Assembly: GCF_010730575.1 (NCBI RefSeq)
Contig: NZ_AP022614.1
Location: 2,542,001 to 2,606,000 of the forward strand
Source: Mycobacterium parmense
GTDB taxonomy: Bacteria > Actinomycetota > Actinomycetes > Mycobacteriales > Mycobacteriaceae
Length of the DNA: 64,000 nucleotides
Reading direction: 5' to 3'
The translations under genes were made by a program, and so were the position numbers. Positions 20,419 through 29,457 of this stretch are shown in pieces (within the stretch, counting starts at the first letter, position 1; each line of letters opens with the position of its first letter). The notes below the pieces were generated by a model, which was not told where the DNA came from, ran no database searches, and saw only the letters and a program-made list of their open reading frames with translations.

Positions 20419-21132
20419 CTACACGGAGGTCTTGCCCGCGGTGTCGAGCACGTCCAGCGCTTTCCAGGTCGCGGCCGCGGCTTTCTGCTCGGCTTCTTTC
20501 TTGGAGCGGCCGACACCCGAGCCGTACTCGGTGTCCATGACGACGACGACCGCGGTGAATTCCTTGTCGTGGTCCGGGCCGGTCGAGGTGACCAGGTACG
20601 ACGGCGCGCCCATGCCGCGCGCCGCCGTCAGTTCCTGCAGGCTGGTCTTCCAGTCCAGCCCGGCGCCCAGGGTGGGCGCTGCGTCGAGCAGCGGGCCGAA
20701 CAGCCGCAGGATCACCTCGCGCGCGGTCTCGATCCCGTGCTCCAGGTAGATCGCGCCCAGCAGCGACTCCATGCCGTCGGCCAGGATGCTCGACTTGTCC
20801 GCCCCGCCGGTGTTCGCTTCCCCGCGGCCCAGGTACAGGTGCACGCCGAGCCCCTCGTCGGAGAGGTTGCGCGCGACGTCGGCCAGCGCCTGGGTGTTGA
20901 CCACGCTGGCCCGTAACTTGGCGAGGTCGCCCTCCGAGCGGTCGGGGTGGCGGTGGTAGAGCTCGTCGGTGATGGTGAGCCCGAGGACGGCGTCGCCGAG
21001 GAATTCCAGGCGCTCGTTGGTGGGCAGGCCGCCGTGCTCGTAGGCATAGCTGCGGTGTGTCAACGCCAGGGTGAGCAGCTCGTCGGGCAGCTCGACTCCG
21101 AGCGCGTCGACCAGGGGTTGGCGAGAACTCAC
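20419..21132 (-). CDS. rnc: Ribonuclease III
   Basis: A 237-residue double-stranded RNA endonuclease for rRNA processing. The signature [10 protein letters not shown] is at about 39-48, the second acidic cluster is in [12 protein letters not shown], and a C-terminal double-stranded RNA binding domain carries [16 protein letters not shown]. The GTG at 21132 overlaps the TGA of the upstream YceD-type gene (GTGA), so translation is coupled. The downstream mutM is separated by hairpin-forming repeats, whose transcripts could be RNase III substrates; that is speculation. Confidence 0.96.
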   Translation of the reverse strand: MSSRQPLVDALGVELPDELLTLALTHRSYAYEHGGLPTNERLEFLGDAVLGLTITDELYHRHPDRSEGDLAKLRASVVNTQALADVARNLSDEGLGVHLYLGRGEANTGGADKSSILADGMESLLGAIYLEHGIETAREVILRLFGPLLDAAPTLGAGLDWKTSLQELTAARGMGAPSYLVTSTGPDHDKEFTAVVVVMDTEYGSGVGRSKKEAEQKAAAATWKALDVLDTAGKTSV

Positions 21133-21707
21133 CGCTCACCCCGCGGCTCGGGGGGCAACATCTCGGCCAACTTGGCCCATCGCGGGTCGATGCGCTCGTG
21201 CTGGTGACCCGGTTCGGCCGCCAGATTGACACCGCACTCGGGGCACAGTCCCGGGCAGTCCGCCGTGCACACGGGGGCGAACGGGAGTTCCAGCCCGACG
21301 GCGTCGACGATCGACTGCTCGAGGTCGATGGTGTCGTCGACGATGCGGCCGACCTCGCCCTCCTCGGTGGTCGCCTCCGTGGTGCTCTCCGGGTAGGCGA
21401 ACAGCTCGGTCAGCGCCACCTGCACGCGCTCCCGGACCGCGGTCAGGCACCGCGAACACTCGCCGACGGTGGGCGCCGACACCGTCCCGGTCACCAGTAC
21501 GCCCTCCGACACCGACTGGAACTGCAGGTCGAGTTCCATAGGGGCGCCCGCCTCGATCGCGATCATGTCGAGCCCGACGCGCGACGGACTCGGCACGGTC
21601 TCACGCAGGGTGACCATCGCTCCGGGGCGCCGTCCGAGCCGGGTGATGTCGAAGGTCATCGGCGAGGTCGGACGGCGCTGCGTCGTGGTGCTGTGCTGCC
21701 GCGTCAT
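21129..21707 (-). CDS. YceD/DUF177 family protein (Rv2926c-like)
   Basis: A 192-residue protein of the DUF177 family associated with 23S rRNA processing and ribosomal proteins in other bacteria. It has ECSRCLTAV in the middle and the four-cysteine pattern [16 protein letters not shown] near the C terminus, which may bind zinc. In many bacteria it precedes rpmF; here, as in other mycobacteria, the next gene is rnc, with a 4-nt overlap. An internal ATG ([13 protein letters not shown]) is an alternative start. Confidence 0.85.
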   Translation of the reverse strand: MTRQHSTTTQRRPTSPMTFDITRLGRRPGAMVTLRETVPSPSRVGLDMIAIEAGAPMELDLQFQSVSEGVLVTGTVSAPTVGECSRCLTAVRERVQVALTELFAYPESTTEATTEEGEVGRIVDDTIDLEQSIVDAVGLELPFAPVCTADCPGLCPECGVNLAAEPGHQHERIDPRWAKLAEMLPPEPRGER

Positions 21708-21736
21708 ACGACGAATCCTACGGCGCCGACCCTCCG

Positions 21737-21757
21737 ACGCCAGTGCAGAACTGGCGT
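21737..21757. terminator. 8-bp stem-loop between sepIVA and the YceD-type gene
   Basis: acgccagt and actggcgt form a perfect 8-bp stem with a 5-nt loop (gcaga). It lies between the sepIVA stop codon and the start of the downstream gene, the expected place for sepIVA termination, but lacks a U-run on the minus strand. Confidence 0.5.
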
Positions 21758-21788
21758 TTAGGTGGTAATGAGCCCTGTTCGGCGCCGG

Positions 21789-22526
21789 TTAGCGGACCGC
21801 GTAGTCGTGGGTGCCGGCGGCGGTCCGCAGCTGGTGGCGCCCGCGGCCGACGGACCGCAGCGTGCCGTTGAGGAACTCCTCGAACTCGGCCAGCTTGTTG
21901 TCGACGTAGATGTCGCACTCGCCGCGCAACCGGTCGGCCTCGGCGTGCGCGGTGTCGATGAGGCGGGTGGCCTCGGCGTTGGCGGACTGCACCACCTCGT
22001 TCTGCGACACCAGGCGCTGCTGTTCCTTGATGCCTTCCTGAACGGCCTTCTCGTAGGAGATGTTGCCGTTCTCGAGCAGCCGGTCGACCTCGGCCTGGGC
22101 GCGTCCGACGCTGGCTTCGTACTCCCGTTTGGCCGCCGTGGCGATCCGGATCGACTCCTCGCGGGCCTCGCCGACCATCCGCTCGCTGTGCTGGCGCGCC
22201 TCGTTGACCATGCGGTCTGCCTGCGCTTTTGCGTCGGACAAGAGCCGGTCGGCCTCGGCGCGGGCGTGGTTGAGCATCGACTCGGATTCGGTGGTGGCCG
22301 AGGACACCATGGACTCGGCGTGCGTCTTGGCGTCGTGCAGCATCGAGTCGCGCGCGTCGAGCACGTCCTGGGCGTCGTCGAGTTCGCCGGGGATCGCGTC
22401 CTTGATGTCGTCGATGAGTTCGAGCACGTCACCGCGGGGAACCACGCAGCCGGCCGTCATGGGCACACCGCGGGCTTCCTCGACAATGGCGCTCAGTTCG
22501 TCCAGCGCTTCAAAGACTCGGTACAC
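21789..22526 (-). CDS. sepIVA: DivIVA-like septation protein SepIVA
   Basis: A 245-residue coiled-coil protein, nearly all helical with heptad-like A/E/R spacing and repeated (H)A-E-A/S-D-R-L/M units, ending EEFLNGTLRSVGRGRHQLRT. It is the Rv2927c homologue, an essential mycobacterial factor for septation and cell envelope precursor localisation. The GTG at 22526 was chosen: AGGAGG lies 8 nt upstream, whereas the ATG at 22532 is only 2 nt from it, and 245 residues equals the M. tuberculosis length as I recall it. The frame stays open upstream but reads through the promoter region. In M. tuberculosis the PDIM locus begins beyond this gene; here it does not. Confidence 0.93.
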   Translation of the reverse strand: MYRVFEALDELSAIVEEARGVPMTAGCVVPRGDVLELIDDIKDAIPGELDDAQDVLDARDSMLHDAKTHAESMVSSATTESESMLNHARAEADRLLSDAKAQADRMVNEARQHSERMVGEAREESIRIATAAKREYEASVGRAQAEVDRLLENGNISYEKAVQEGIKEQQRLVSQNEVVQSANAEATRLIDTAHAEADRLRGECDIYVDNKLAEFEEFLNGTLRSVGRGRHQLRTAAGTHDYAVR

Positions 22527-22695
22527 GGCCATACCCTCCTGGCTCTTGCAAAACATGCTGTTGTAACCAGTGTGCCTGGTGTTGCGCCTGTGACAGCGGT
22601 GGCGCGAGCGGTGTGTCGAACATTGGCCGCCGGCCACAACCGGGCTCTGCCCAGGCCATCCTAGGCAAATCCGGGGCAAAACCGCAGTTCGCCGC

Positions 22696-22722
22696 TTGAC
22701 CTATACCCCCATGGGGTATAGC
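22696..22722 (+). promoter_or_regulatory. Promoter with copper-type (RicR/CsoR-like) operator
   Basis: ctatacccc (22701-22709) and ggggtatag (22713-22721) are perfect inverted arms around CAT. TATACCCC...GGGGTATA is the known CsoR-family copper operator form. A TTGACC (22696-22701) and TATAGC (22717-22722) flank it as plausible -35 and -10 boxes with a 15-bp spacer, so a bound repressor would block RNA polymerase. In M. tuberculosis the homologous gene Rv2963 belongs to the copper-responsive RicR regulon. Confidence 0.82.
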
Positions 22723-22781
22723 TTGGAGGCCGCAGGGCACGGGCACCCGGCCGACGCCGTGCAACCGGAGCGGAGGACTTT

Positions 22782-23942
22782 GTGGAAGTGCTGGCACCCA
22801 TCGGACATGCCCTCGAGCTGGCGGGATCGATGACGTGGGAGATCCTGTGGGCGCTCATCCTGGGCTTCGCGCTCTCGGCCGTGGTGCAGGCGGTGGTGCG
22901 ACGCTCGACGGTCGTCACCCTCATGGGCGACGACCGGCCGCGGACCCTCGCCGTGTCCGCCGGACTGGGCGCGGCGTCGTCGTCGTGTTCGTACGCGGCG
23001 GTCGCCCTGGCCCGATCGCTGTTTCGCAAGGGCGCCGATTTCACCGCCGCCATGGCGTTCGAGGTCGGGTCCACCAACCTGGTGGTGGAGCTGGGCATCA
23101 TCCTGGCCCTGCTGATGGGCTGGCAGTTCACTGCCGCGGAGTTCGTCGGCGGCCCGCTGATGATCGTGGTGCTCGCCGTCCTGTTCCGGCTGTTCGTGCG
23201 GTCCCGGCTGGTCGACGCCGCCCGCGAGCAGGCCGAGCGCGGGATCGCCGGATCGATGGAGGGCCACGCCGCCATGGACATGTCCATCAAGGAGGAGGGC
23301 TCGTTTCGGCGCCGACTTTTCTCTCCGGAGGGTTTCACCGCCGTCTCGCACGTCTTCGTCATGGAGTGGTTGGCGATCCTGCGCGACCTGGTGGTAGGCC
23401 TGTTGATCGCGGGTGCCATCGCGGCGTGGGTCCCCGGAAAGTTTTGGCAGGTGTTCTTTTTGGCCGATCACCCGGGTTGGGCGGCGCTTTGGGGGCCGCT
23501 CGTCGGGCCGATCGTCGCCATCTTGTCTTTCGTCTGCTCGATCGGCAATGTGCCACTGGCCGCGGTGTTGTGGAACGGAGGCATCAGCTTCGGCGGTGTC
23601 ATCGCGTTCATCTACGCCGACCTGCTGATCGTGCCGATCCTGAACATCTATCGCAAGTACTACGGCACCAGAATGATGCTGACCCTGTTGGGCACCTTCT
23701 ACGCATCGATGGTCGCTGCCGGCTACATCGTCGAATTACTCTTCGGCGCAACCGGTCTCATTCCCCGGCAGCGCAACGCCACGGTGATGGAGGCATCGAT
23801 CTCCTGGAACTACACCACCTGGCTCAACATCGTCTTCCTGGTTGTCGCCGTGATTCTGGTGGTGCGGTTCGTCAGGTCGGGCGGAACGCCGATGCTTCGG
23901 ATGATGGGCGGTTCCCCCGACGCCGGGGAGCACCACCACTGA
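22782..23942 (+). CDS. Copper-regulon permease (Rv2963-like, DUF318/YraQ family)
   Basis: A 386-residue integral membrane protein with about eight hydrophobic segments. Two conserved Cys-containing loops lie in or next to membrane segments: SSSCSYAA and VCSIGNVPLA, the pattern of the YraQ/ArsP-type permeases. The middle cytoplasmic loop is charged and methionine/histidine-containing (EGHAAMDMSIKEE) and the C terminus ends EHHH, both suitable for metal contact. GTG start at 22782 with GGAGG 5 nt upstream. The copper-type operator directly upstream and the M. tuberculosis precedent suggest a role in copper resistance or export; the transported species is not established. Confidence 0.85.
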   Translation: MEVLAPIGHALELAGSMTWEILWALILGFALSAVVQAVVRRSTVVTLMGDDRPRTLAVSAGLGAASSSCSYAAVALARSLFRKGADFTAAMAFEVGSTNLVVELGIILALLMGWQFTAAEFVGGPLMIVVLAVLFRLFVRSRLVDAAREQAERGIAGSMEGHAAMDMSIKEEGSFRRRLFSPEGFTAVSHVFVMEWLAILRDLVVGLLIAGAIAAWVPGKFWQVFFLADHPGWAALWGPLVGPIVAILSFVCSIGNVPLAAVLWNGGISFGGVIAFIYADLLIVPILNIYRKYYGTRMMLTLLGTFYASMVAAGYIVELLFGATGLIPRQRNATVMEASISWNYTTWLNIVFLVVAVILVVRFVRSGGTPMLRMMGGSPDAGEHHH

Positions 23943-24102
23943 CGGCGTTTGCCGTAATGTCCTGCGCGACGCGGCGGTGCCGGGATCGTGCGGATCGGTT
24001 CCCTACTGACCGACTCCGCTGTCCGGCAACATTTTTCGTCACTTAGGCGCCGCTGGTCTCAACACGGCGGTTTTTGTCGGTGGGGGTGGCTAGTTTGACG
24101 GT

Positions 24103-25494
24103 ATGACTGCGGGCGGCATCGACGATCGGGACGCGATCACCGCGGCCTTCGACGCGCTCGATGCCGCGCTCGACGGGGTGGTGGGGTTGGGGTTCGACGC
24201 GCTGACCACCCCCGAGTGCCTGGCGTTGTTGGCGCGCTGCGAGAAGGTACGCCGACGGCTGCCGGTGCCCGAGCATCAGCTCATCAACACCCTGGCCCGC
24301 CAGGCCAGCACGCAAGAGCTGGGCGCCAAACTGTCCCACGCGATCGCCGAGCGGACGCTGACCAGCCGCGCCGATGCCGCCCGCCGCATCCGCGACGCCG
24401 CCGCCCTGGGACCCCGACGCGGCCTGACCGGCGAGCCGCTGCCGCCCGTGCTGGCCCACACCGCCGCCGCGCAGCGCGAGGGCCGCCTCGGTGCCGAACA
24501 CGTCGCGGTCATCCGCCGCTTCTGCCAGGAGTTGCCGGCCTGGGTCGACCAACCCACCCGTGATCGCGCCGAGGCCGACTTGGCGCGCAAGGGCGCACAG
24601 TTTCGTCCCGAACAACTGGCCGGCCTGGCCGACAAGCTGGCCGACTGCCTCAACCCCGACGGCAACTACAGCGACGTCGACCGGGCGCGGCGCCGCGGCC
24701 TGATCCTGGGCAAGCAGCAACCCGACGGCATGTCGGCACTGCGTGGCTGGCTGACTCCCGAGGCCCGCGCCACGCTGGAGGCGGTGTGGGCCAAGCTCGC
24801 CGCCCCCGGAATGTGCAACCCGCTCGACGAGCAGCCCTGCGTGGACGGCGCGGCCTCACAACAGGCCATCGACCGAGACGGCCGCTCGGCCGGCCAACGT
24901 CAGCACGACGCACTGCTGGCCGCCCTGCGCGCCCTGCTCGCCTCCGGCGAACTTGGCAAGCACAACGGATTACCGGCCTGCATCATCGTCACCACCACCC
25001 TGGCCGAACTCGAAACCGCCGCCGGGCACGGACTCACCGGCGGCGGCTCTTGGCTGCCAATGAGCGACGTGATCCGCCTGGCCCGCCATGCCCATCACTA
25101 CCTGGCCATCTTCGACCGGGGCAAAGCCCTGGCGCTGTACCACACCAAACGCCTGGCCACCCCCGCCCAGCGAATCGTGCTCTACGGCAAGGATCGCGGC
25201 TGCACCGCGCCCGGCTGCACCGTCGGCGGCTACTACTGCGAAGTCCACCACGTCACCGACTGGGCCAAAAGCCACACCACCGACATCAACCAACTCACCT
25301 TCGCCTGCGGACCCCACCACCGGCTACTACAACCCCGCGGCTGGACCACCCGCAAGAACACCGACGGCGACACCCAATGGATCCCGCCACCCCACCTCGA
25401 CCGAAATCAACCCCGCACCAACACCTTCCACCACCCCGAAAAACTCCTCCACGAAGAAAACGACGAGGACGGCGACCAAGAGCAAGCGAGCTGA
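24103..25494 (+). CDS. DUF222/HNH endonuclease protein (13E12 repeat family)
   Basis: A 463-residue member of the mycobacterial 13E12 repeat family. The N-terminal two thirds is DUF222 (helical, [21 protein letters not shown]). The C-terminal HNH nuclease fold is visible as CTAPGC, then [12 protein letters not shown], then [15 protein letters not shown], with the zinc cysteines and catalytic histidines intact. The tail is acidic. Related 13E12 sequences in M. tuberculosis are target sites of the phiRv1 prophage and occur in multiple copies. It stands where purU (Rv2964) lies in M. tuberculosis and converges on coaD. The ATG follows a tagtttgacggt stretch, with no Shine-Dalgarno sequence seen, so it may be leaderless. 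The biological role is unknown. Confidence 0.88.
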   Translation: MTAGGIDDRDAITAAFDALDAALDGVVGLGFDALTTPECLALLARCEKVRRRLPVPEHQLINTLARQASTQELGAKLSHAIAERTLTSRADAARRIRDAAALGPRRGLTGEPLPPVLAHTAAAQREGRLGAEHVAVIRRFCQELPAWVDQPTRDRAEADLARKGAQFRPEQLAGLADKLADCLNPDGNYSDVDRARRRGLILGKQQPDGMSALRGWLTPEARATLEAVWAKLAAPGMCNPLDEQPCVDGAASQQAIDRDGRSAGQRQHDALLAALRALLASGELGKHNGLPACIIVTTTLAELETAAGHGLTGGGSWLPMSDVIRLARHAHHYLAIFDRGKALALYHTKRLATPAQRIVLYGKDRGCTAPGCTVGGYYCEVHHVTDWAKSHTTDINQLTFACGPHHRLLQPRGWTTRKNTDGDTQWIPPPHLDRNQPRTNTFHHPEKLLHEENDEDGDQEQAS

Positions 25495-25523
25495 ACGCGG
25501 TTACAGTTGCGGCACAGCGGTTT

Positions 25524-26006
25524 TCACGAACCGCCGGAAAGCTTGCCGCGCATCCTGCGGTTCACCGGCTCGGGCAGCAACTGCGACACATCACCGCCCA
25601 GCACCGCCACCTCCTTGGCCAGCGACGACGACACGAACGAATACTGCGGCGCGGTGGCGACGAAGAAGGTGTCGACTCCGGCGATGTGCTTGTTCATCTG
25701 CGCCATCTGCAGTTCGTACTCGAAGTCGGTGTCGGTGCGAAGGCCCTTGACAATGGCGGTCATCCCCCGGGCCGTGACGAAGTCGACCACCAGGCCTTGC
25801 CCGGCCTCCACCCTCAGATTGGGTAAATGCGTCGTCGACTCCTCGATCATCGCGATCCGCTCGTCGAGATCGAACATGCCCTTCTTGGCGGGGTTCGTCA
25901 GGATCGCCACCACCACCTCGTCGAACTGGGCGGCGGCGCGCTCGAAAACGTCGATGTGGCCCAACGTCACTGGGTCAAAGGACCCGGGGCAGACTGCGCC
26001 GGTCAT
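25524..26006 (-). CDS. coaD: Phosphopantetheine adenylyltransferase
   Basis: A 160-residue enzyme of coenzyme A synthesis that converts 4'-phosphopantetheine and ATP to dephospho-CoA. The nucleotidyltransferase motif [10 protein letters not shown] (T/HxGH type) starts at residue 8, and [19 protein letters not shown] carries the SSS-type ATP loop. ATG start, family length. It is 24 nt downstream of rsmD on the same strand, an arrangement common in many bacteria. Confidence 0.97.
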   Translation of the reverse strand: MTGAVCPGSFDPVTLGHIDVFERAAAQFDEVVVAILTNPAKKGMFDLDERIAMIEESTTHLPNLRVEAGQGLVVDFVTARGMTAIVKGLRTDTDFEYELQMAQMNKHIAGVDTFFVATAPQYSFVSSSLAKEVAVLGGDVSQLLPEPVNRRMRGKLSGGS

Positions 26007-26030
26007 GACGGATGACGCTACACGCCGGCC

Positions 26031-26585
26031 TCAGAGCCGTTCGGCAAGCTCCAGACGGGTGTCGCCGTACACGCGCTGCGACCACCGCGACCAGCCTGCC
26101 GGCCAGTTCAGCGGCACACTGGCGTTCGCCCGCTCCACCACCGCGACGCTTCCCTCCCGCACCCAGCCGCGGGAGGCCAAAGCTTGCAGCACAGCCTCGA
26201 TCTCGGCGGTCTCGGCGTCATAAGGCGGGTCGGCCAGCACCAAATCGACCGGGGCGGCGGCCCCGGCGGCCACGACGGCGGCCACAACGCCGCGCCGCAC
26301 CGTCGCCCCGGCCAGGCCGAGGGTCTCGACGTTGCGGGCGATGACGGCCGCGGTGCGGGCGTCGGACTCCACGAACAACGCCGACGCGGCCCCCCGCGAC
26401 AGCGCCTCGAGCCCCAGCGCGCCGGAGCCCGCGTAGAGGTCGAGCACCGCGAGGCCGCTCAGGTCGCGTCGGGCGGTGACGATGTTGAACAGCGCCTCGC
26501 GCACGCGATCGGTGGTCGGCCGGGTGCCGCGCGGCGGGACGGCGATCCGCCGGCCGCCGGCCACGCCGCCGATGATCCGGGTCAC
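26031..26585 (-). CDS. rsmD: 16S rRNA (guanine(966)-N(2))-methyltransferase RsmD
   Basis: A 184-residue SAM-dependent methyltransferase acting on 16S rRNA G966. It begins [13 protein letters not shown], has the SAM loop [19 protein letters not shown] and the catalytic LADPPY. GTG start at 26585. In M. tuberculosis the pyruvate carboxylase gene pca lies between this gene and the VKOR gene; here only 9 nt separate them. Confidence 0.95.
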   Translation of the reverse strand: MTRIIGGVAGGRRIAVPPRGTRPTTDRVREALFNIVTARRDLSGLAVLDLYAGSGALGLEALSRGAASALFVESDARTAAVIARNVETLGLAGATVRRGVVAAVVAAGAAAPVDLVLADPPYDAETAEIEAVLQALASRGWVREGSVAVVERANASVPLNWPAGWSRWSQRVYGDTRLELAERL

Positions 26586-26594
26586 TGTTGCAAC

Positions 26595-27209
26595 TTAGAA
26601 GAGGGTGGACCAGTAGTCCCAGAACCGCGCCACGATCAGCAGGAAGACGGCGGTGAACCACAACACGGCGATCGACCACCGCCACCGGTACAGCACCCCG
26701 GCAGGCCCGAGCCGCCCGCGTTCCGCCGCCGGGCGCAGCAAGACCGACCCGACCAGCACGGCAAGGGCGACGGTGACCACCCAGACCACCATGCAGTAGG
26801 GGCACAGCGCGCCGATGCGGTACAGGCTCTGGAAGATCAGCCAGTGCACGAACACGGCGCCGGCCAGCACCCCGATCTCCAACCCGGCCCAATACCATTG
26901 CGGCAAGCCGATTTTCGCCACGGCCAGTACGCCGGTGACGGTGACCACGGTGAAGCCGATGATGCCGATCAGCGGGTTGGGAAAACCGAACAGGGAGGCC
27001 TGCGGGGTCACCATCACCGACCCGCAGGCGACGATGGGGCTGAGGTTGCACGACGGCACGTACGACGGGTTGAGCAGGATCTTGATCTTCTCCACCGTCA
27101 GGGTCATGGAGGCGGTCAGGCCGATCGCACCCGCGATCAGGACGCACCACGCGCTCGGCGGAGTTACCTGCGCCCGAAAATCGGAATCCGGTGACTCCGG
27201 GGCGGTCAC
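26595..27209 (-). CDS. Vitamin K epoxide reductase-like disulfide oxidoreductase (VKOR)
   Basis: A 204-residue polytopic membrane protein that reoxidises the periplasmic disulfide catalyst and passes electrons to menaquinone. The loop cysteines C54 and C62 (SCNLSPIVACGS) and the active-site CPYC (C136, C139) are present, with about five membrane helices. The GTG at 27209 overlaps the TGA of the upstream DsbA-like gene, which couples the two partners; the longer open frame upstream is discarded. Homologue of Rv2968c. Confidence 0.93.
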   Translation of the reverse strand: MTAPESPDSDFRAQVTPPSAWCVLIAGAIGLTASMTLTVEKIKILLNPSYVPSCNLSPIVACGSVMVTPQASLFGFPNPLIGIIGFTVVTVTGVLAVAKIGLPQWYWAGLEIGVLAGAVFVHWLIFQSLYRIGALCPYCMVVWVVTVALAVLVGSVLLRPAAERGRLGPAGVLYRWRWSIAVLWFTAVFLLIVARFWDYWSTLF

Positions 27210-27970
27210 GTCGAGGCGGGAGTGGCGGCGGTGTCGATGCCCGGCACGTCGCCCACGATGCTCTTGATCTTGGCCACCAACGCGTCCGGCGTCGACGGGT
27301 CGTAGTTCTCGCCGTTGATCTTGATGGTCGGGGTGGCGGTGATATGTGCGGCCGCGGCCTCGCCGGTGACCTTGGAGATGTACTTGCCGCTGTTGATGCA
27401 GTCCGGGACCTTGCCCACCACGCCCGCCTCGCGGGCGATCTCGATCAGCCTCGCGTTGTCCGGAAAGCTGGTGCCGGTTTCGCTGGGCTGGATGTCGGTG
27501 GTGAACAGCGCGGTGTGGAAGCGACGGAACGCGTCGAGGGACTCGTCGGCGACGCACAACGCCGCCGCGGCCGCCCGCGACGAGTAGTTCTGGGTCCTGG
27601 AGCTGTCCAGGATCGACACCATCGAGTAGTCGGCGGCAATAGCGCCGATGTCGATCAGCTTGGACACCGTCGGGCCGAAGGTGCGCTCGAAGTTACCGCA
27701 GGCAGGGCACAGGAAATCTTCGTAGAACGCGACGGCGGCCTTGGGATTGCTGGTGCCCGGCTGGGTGACCAGCTTGCTCGACGTCACGCGCACGGTGTCG
27801 CCTTCGCCCGTGCCGCCGCTCTTCTTGTGGTGCGACGTCACGATGTAGAAGACGAGGGCGACCGCGAAGATCACCACGAAGGCGGTGCCGCCGATCTGGA
27901 TGAGCCGTCCGGACCTGCGGTCGGATGCCTTGACGTCGAACTGCGGGGGACGTTTGGGTTTCTCGGCCAC
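27206..27970 (-). CDS. Membrane-anchored DsbA-like thiol oxidoreductase (Rv2969c-like)
   Basis: A 254-residue envelope protein with one N-terminal membrane helix (about 24-44) and a thioredoxin-fold domain of the DsbA type. The active site is FLCPACGNFE (C88, C91) and the cis-Pro lies in ITATPTIKING. It introduces disulfides into exported proteins and is reoxidised by the VKOR encoded next to it. The GTG at 27970 matches the M. tuberculosis start (VADKSKRPP); an in-frame ATG at 28012 would add 14 residues. An additional cysteine pair (ALCVADES and DCINSGKY) matches the second disulfide of the M. tuberculosis protein. Confidence 0.92.
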   Translation of the reverse strand: MAEKPKRPPQFDVKASDRRSGRLIQIGGTAFVVIFAVALVFYIVTSHHKKSGGTGEGDTVRVTSSKLVTQPGTSNPKAAVAFYEDFLCPACGNFERTFGPTVSKLIDIGAIAADYSMVSILDSSRTQNYSSRAAAAALCVADESLDAFRRFHTALFTTDIQPSETGTSFPDNARLIEIAREAGVVGKVPDCINSGKYISKVTGEAAAAHITATPTIKINGENYDPSTPDALVAKIKSIVGDVPGIDTAATPAST

Positions 27971-28067
27971 AGGTTCGGAGATCCTTCGGTATCGAGTCGT
28001 CGGCCCGCCCATGCGGCGGCGCCTCTAGATTACCGGCGACCTTACCGTCGCCCGGCCGGCCGGCCGA

Positions 28068-29189
28068 TCACGCCCGGCTCAGGTGCGCACGCAGCGCCGA
28101 GATCATCTCGCTCGTCGCGGCGGCGCTGCCGCCGCCCAGGGCGAACAGGTTGGCGAAGCCGTGCGTCAGCGAACCCATGCACCGCAGGTCAACCGGAGTG
28201 CCGGCGGCAGCCAGCCCGGCGGCGTAGCTCTCCCCTTCGTCGCGCAGGGGGTCGAAGCCCGCGACGGCGATGAGGGCGGGCGCCAGCCCGGCCAGCGACT
28301 CGGCCAGCAGCGGCGACACCCGCGGGTCGGCCCGGTCGATGCCGGAGCGGCGCAGGTACTGCGACCCGAACCAGTCGATGTCGCGTTTGGTCAGCACGAA
28401 GCCGCGGGCGAACAGGCTCAGCGACCGGGTCTGCGCGGTGAAATCGGTCCGCGGGTACATCAGCCACTGCAGGATCGGGGCCGGGCCGCCGCGGTCGCGC
28501 GCCGTCTGGCACACCACCGCGGCCAGGTTGCCGCCGGCGCTGTCGCCGCCCACGGCGATACGGCCCGGCGCCGCGCCGAGTTCCGCGGCGTGCTCGTGGG
28601 CCCAGGTGAACGCCGCCCAGGCATCCTCGATGGCGGCGGGAGCCGGGTGCTCGGGGGCCAGCCGGTAGTCGATCGACAACACGTGGATTCCGGCGTCGCG
28701 GCAGGTCAACCGGCACAGCGAGTCGTGGGTGTCCAGGTCGCCGATCGCCCAGCCGCCGCCGTGGAAGAAGACCAGCAACGGCTGGTTCGCCCCGCCGTCG
28801 GCCGGGCGGTAGTGCCGCGCGGCGAGCGCGCCGGCAGGCCCGGGCAGCGCGAGATCGTCGACCCCGACGTGGATTTGCGGACCGGGCAGCTCCGTGCACG
28901 TCTGGTGCATGAGGGCGCGCGACGCGATCGGGTCGTCGTCGACGACCAGGCCGTCGATGCCGACCGCGCGCAGGCCCGACAGCATCAGCTGCAGCGTCGG
29001 GTCGAGCGTGTTGCCGTCGATGATGACCGAACGGCCCCCGAACAGCGCGCGCTTCGCGGGCGCCGGAATCCACGGAATGACCTTGACGCCGAGCACCGAC
29101 ACCCTGCCCTGCATGCGACTGGTCAGACGGATCGGCGCGCGCTTTGCCCCCAGATGCAGGTCCGGCGCGGCCGGCAGAGTCTTGGTCAC
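28068..29189 (-). CDS. lipN: Lipase/esterase LipN (hormone-sensitive lipase family)
   Basis: A 373-residue alpha/beta hydrolase. The oxyanion HGGGW is at 143-147, the nucleophile elbow GDSAGG has S217, and the catalytic Asp and His are in FDPLRDEG and LTHGFANL. The GTG at 29189 has GGGAG 5 nt upstream and gives the family start TKTLPAAPDLHLGA; the frame is open much further upstream but without family similarity. Expected to cleave short-chain esters. It is divergent from the aldo/keto reductase gene, separated by about 268 bases that hold the palindrome at 29415-29430 and otherwise nothing clear. Confidence 0.9.
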   Translation of the reverse strand: MTKTLPAAPDLHLGAKRAPIRLTSRMQGRVSVLGVKVIPWIPAPAKRALFGGRSVIIDGNTLDPTLQLMLSGLRAVGIDGLVVDDDPIASRALMHQTCTELPGPQIHVGVDDLALPGPAGALAARHYRPADGGANQPLLVFFHGGGWAIGDLDTHDSLCRLTCRDAGIHVLSIDYRLAPEHPAPAAIEDAWAAFTWAHEHAAELGAAPGRIAVGGDSAGGNLAAVVCQTARDRGGPAPILQWLMYPRTDFTAQTRSLSLFARGFVLTKRDIDWFGSQYLRRSGIDRADPRVSPLLAESLAGLAPALIAVAGFDPLRDEGESYAAGLAAAGTPVDLRCMGSLTHGFANLFALGGGSAAATSEMISALRAHLSRA

Positions 29190-29414
29190 GGTCAGCTCCC
29201 TCGGTACGACTGCGTCACGCTGAGCGATGGTCACGGCACGTCGACACCCCCGCCGGTCACCGCAAACAACGATCGGGCGAACGCATTGCCGACTCCCGGA
29301 TGCCGTTCGACCAACTCTACGTGGTGCCCCCGACACGCCCCCGCACCGATCGGCCGGCATACCCGCTGAGTAATATCGTGGTCTCCAGGTCGGTGAACCC
29401 TCACGAATCGCGAG

Positions 29415-29430
29415 CGAACGTCGACGTTCG
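29415..29430. promoter_or_regulatory. Perfect 16-bp palindrome upstream of the aldo/keto reductase
   Basis: cgaacgtcgacgttcg is fully self-complementary. It lies 27 bp upstream of the chosen TTG start and is followed by a third half-site-like gtcgaacg. It could be an operator. The spacing between CGAAC and GTTCG is 6, not the 4 of the mycobacterial LexA box. Confidence 0.4.
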
Positions 29431-29457
29431 ATGTCGAACGACAGGCAGGTGAATGAC

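Noticed and set aside
24103..25494. Prophage or integrated element marked by the HNH gene
   Set aside because: No integrase, capsid, tail or repeat boundaries are seen nearby; the gene stands alone between the permease and coaD.
29415..29430. LexA/SOS box
   Set aside because: The half-sites CGAAC and GTTCG are separated by 6 bp; the mycobacterial LexA box requires 4 bp, and the adjacent gene is not an SOS gene.
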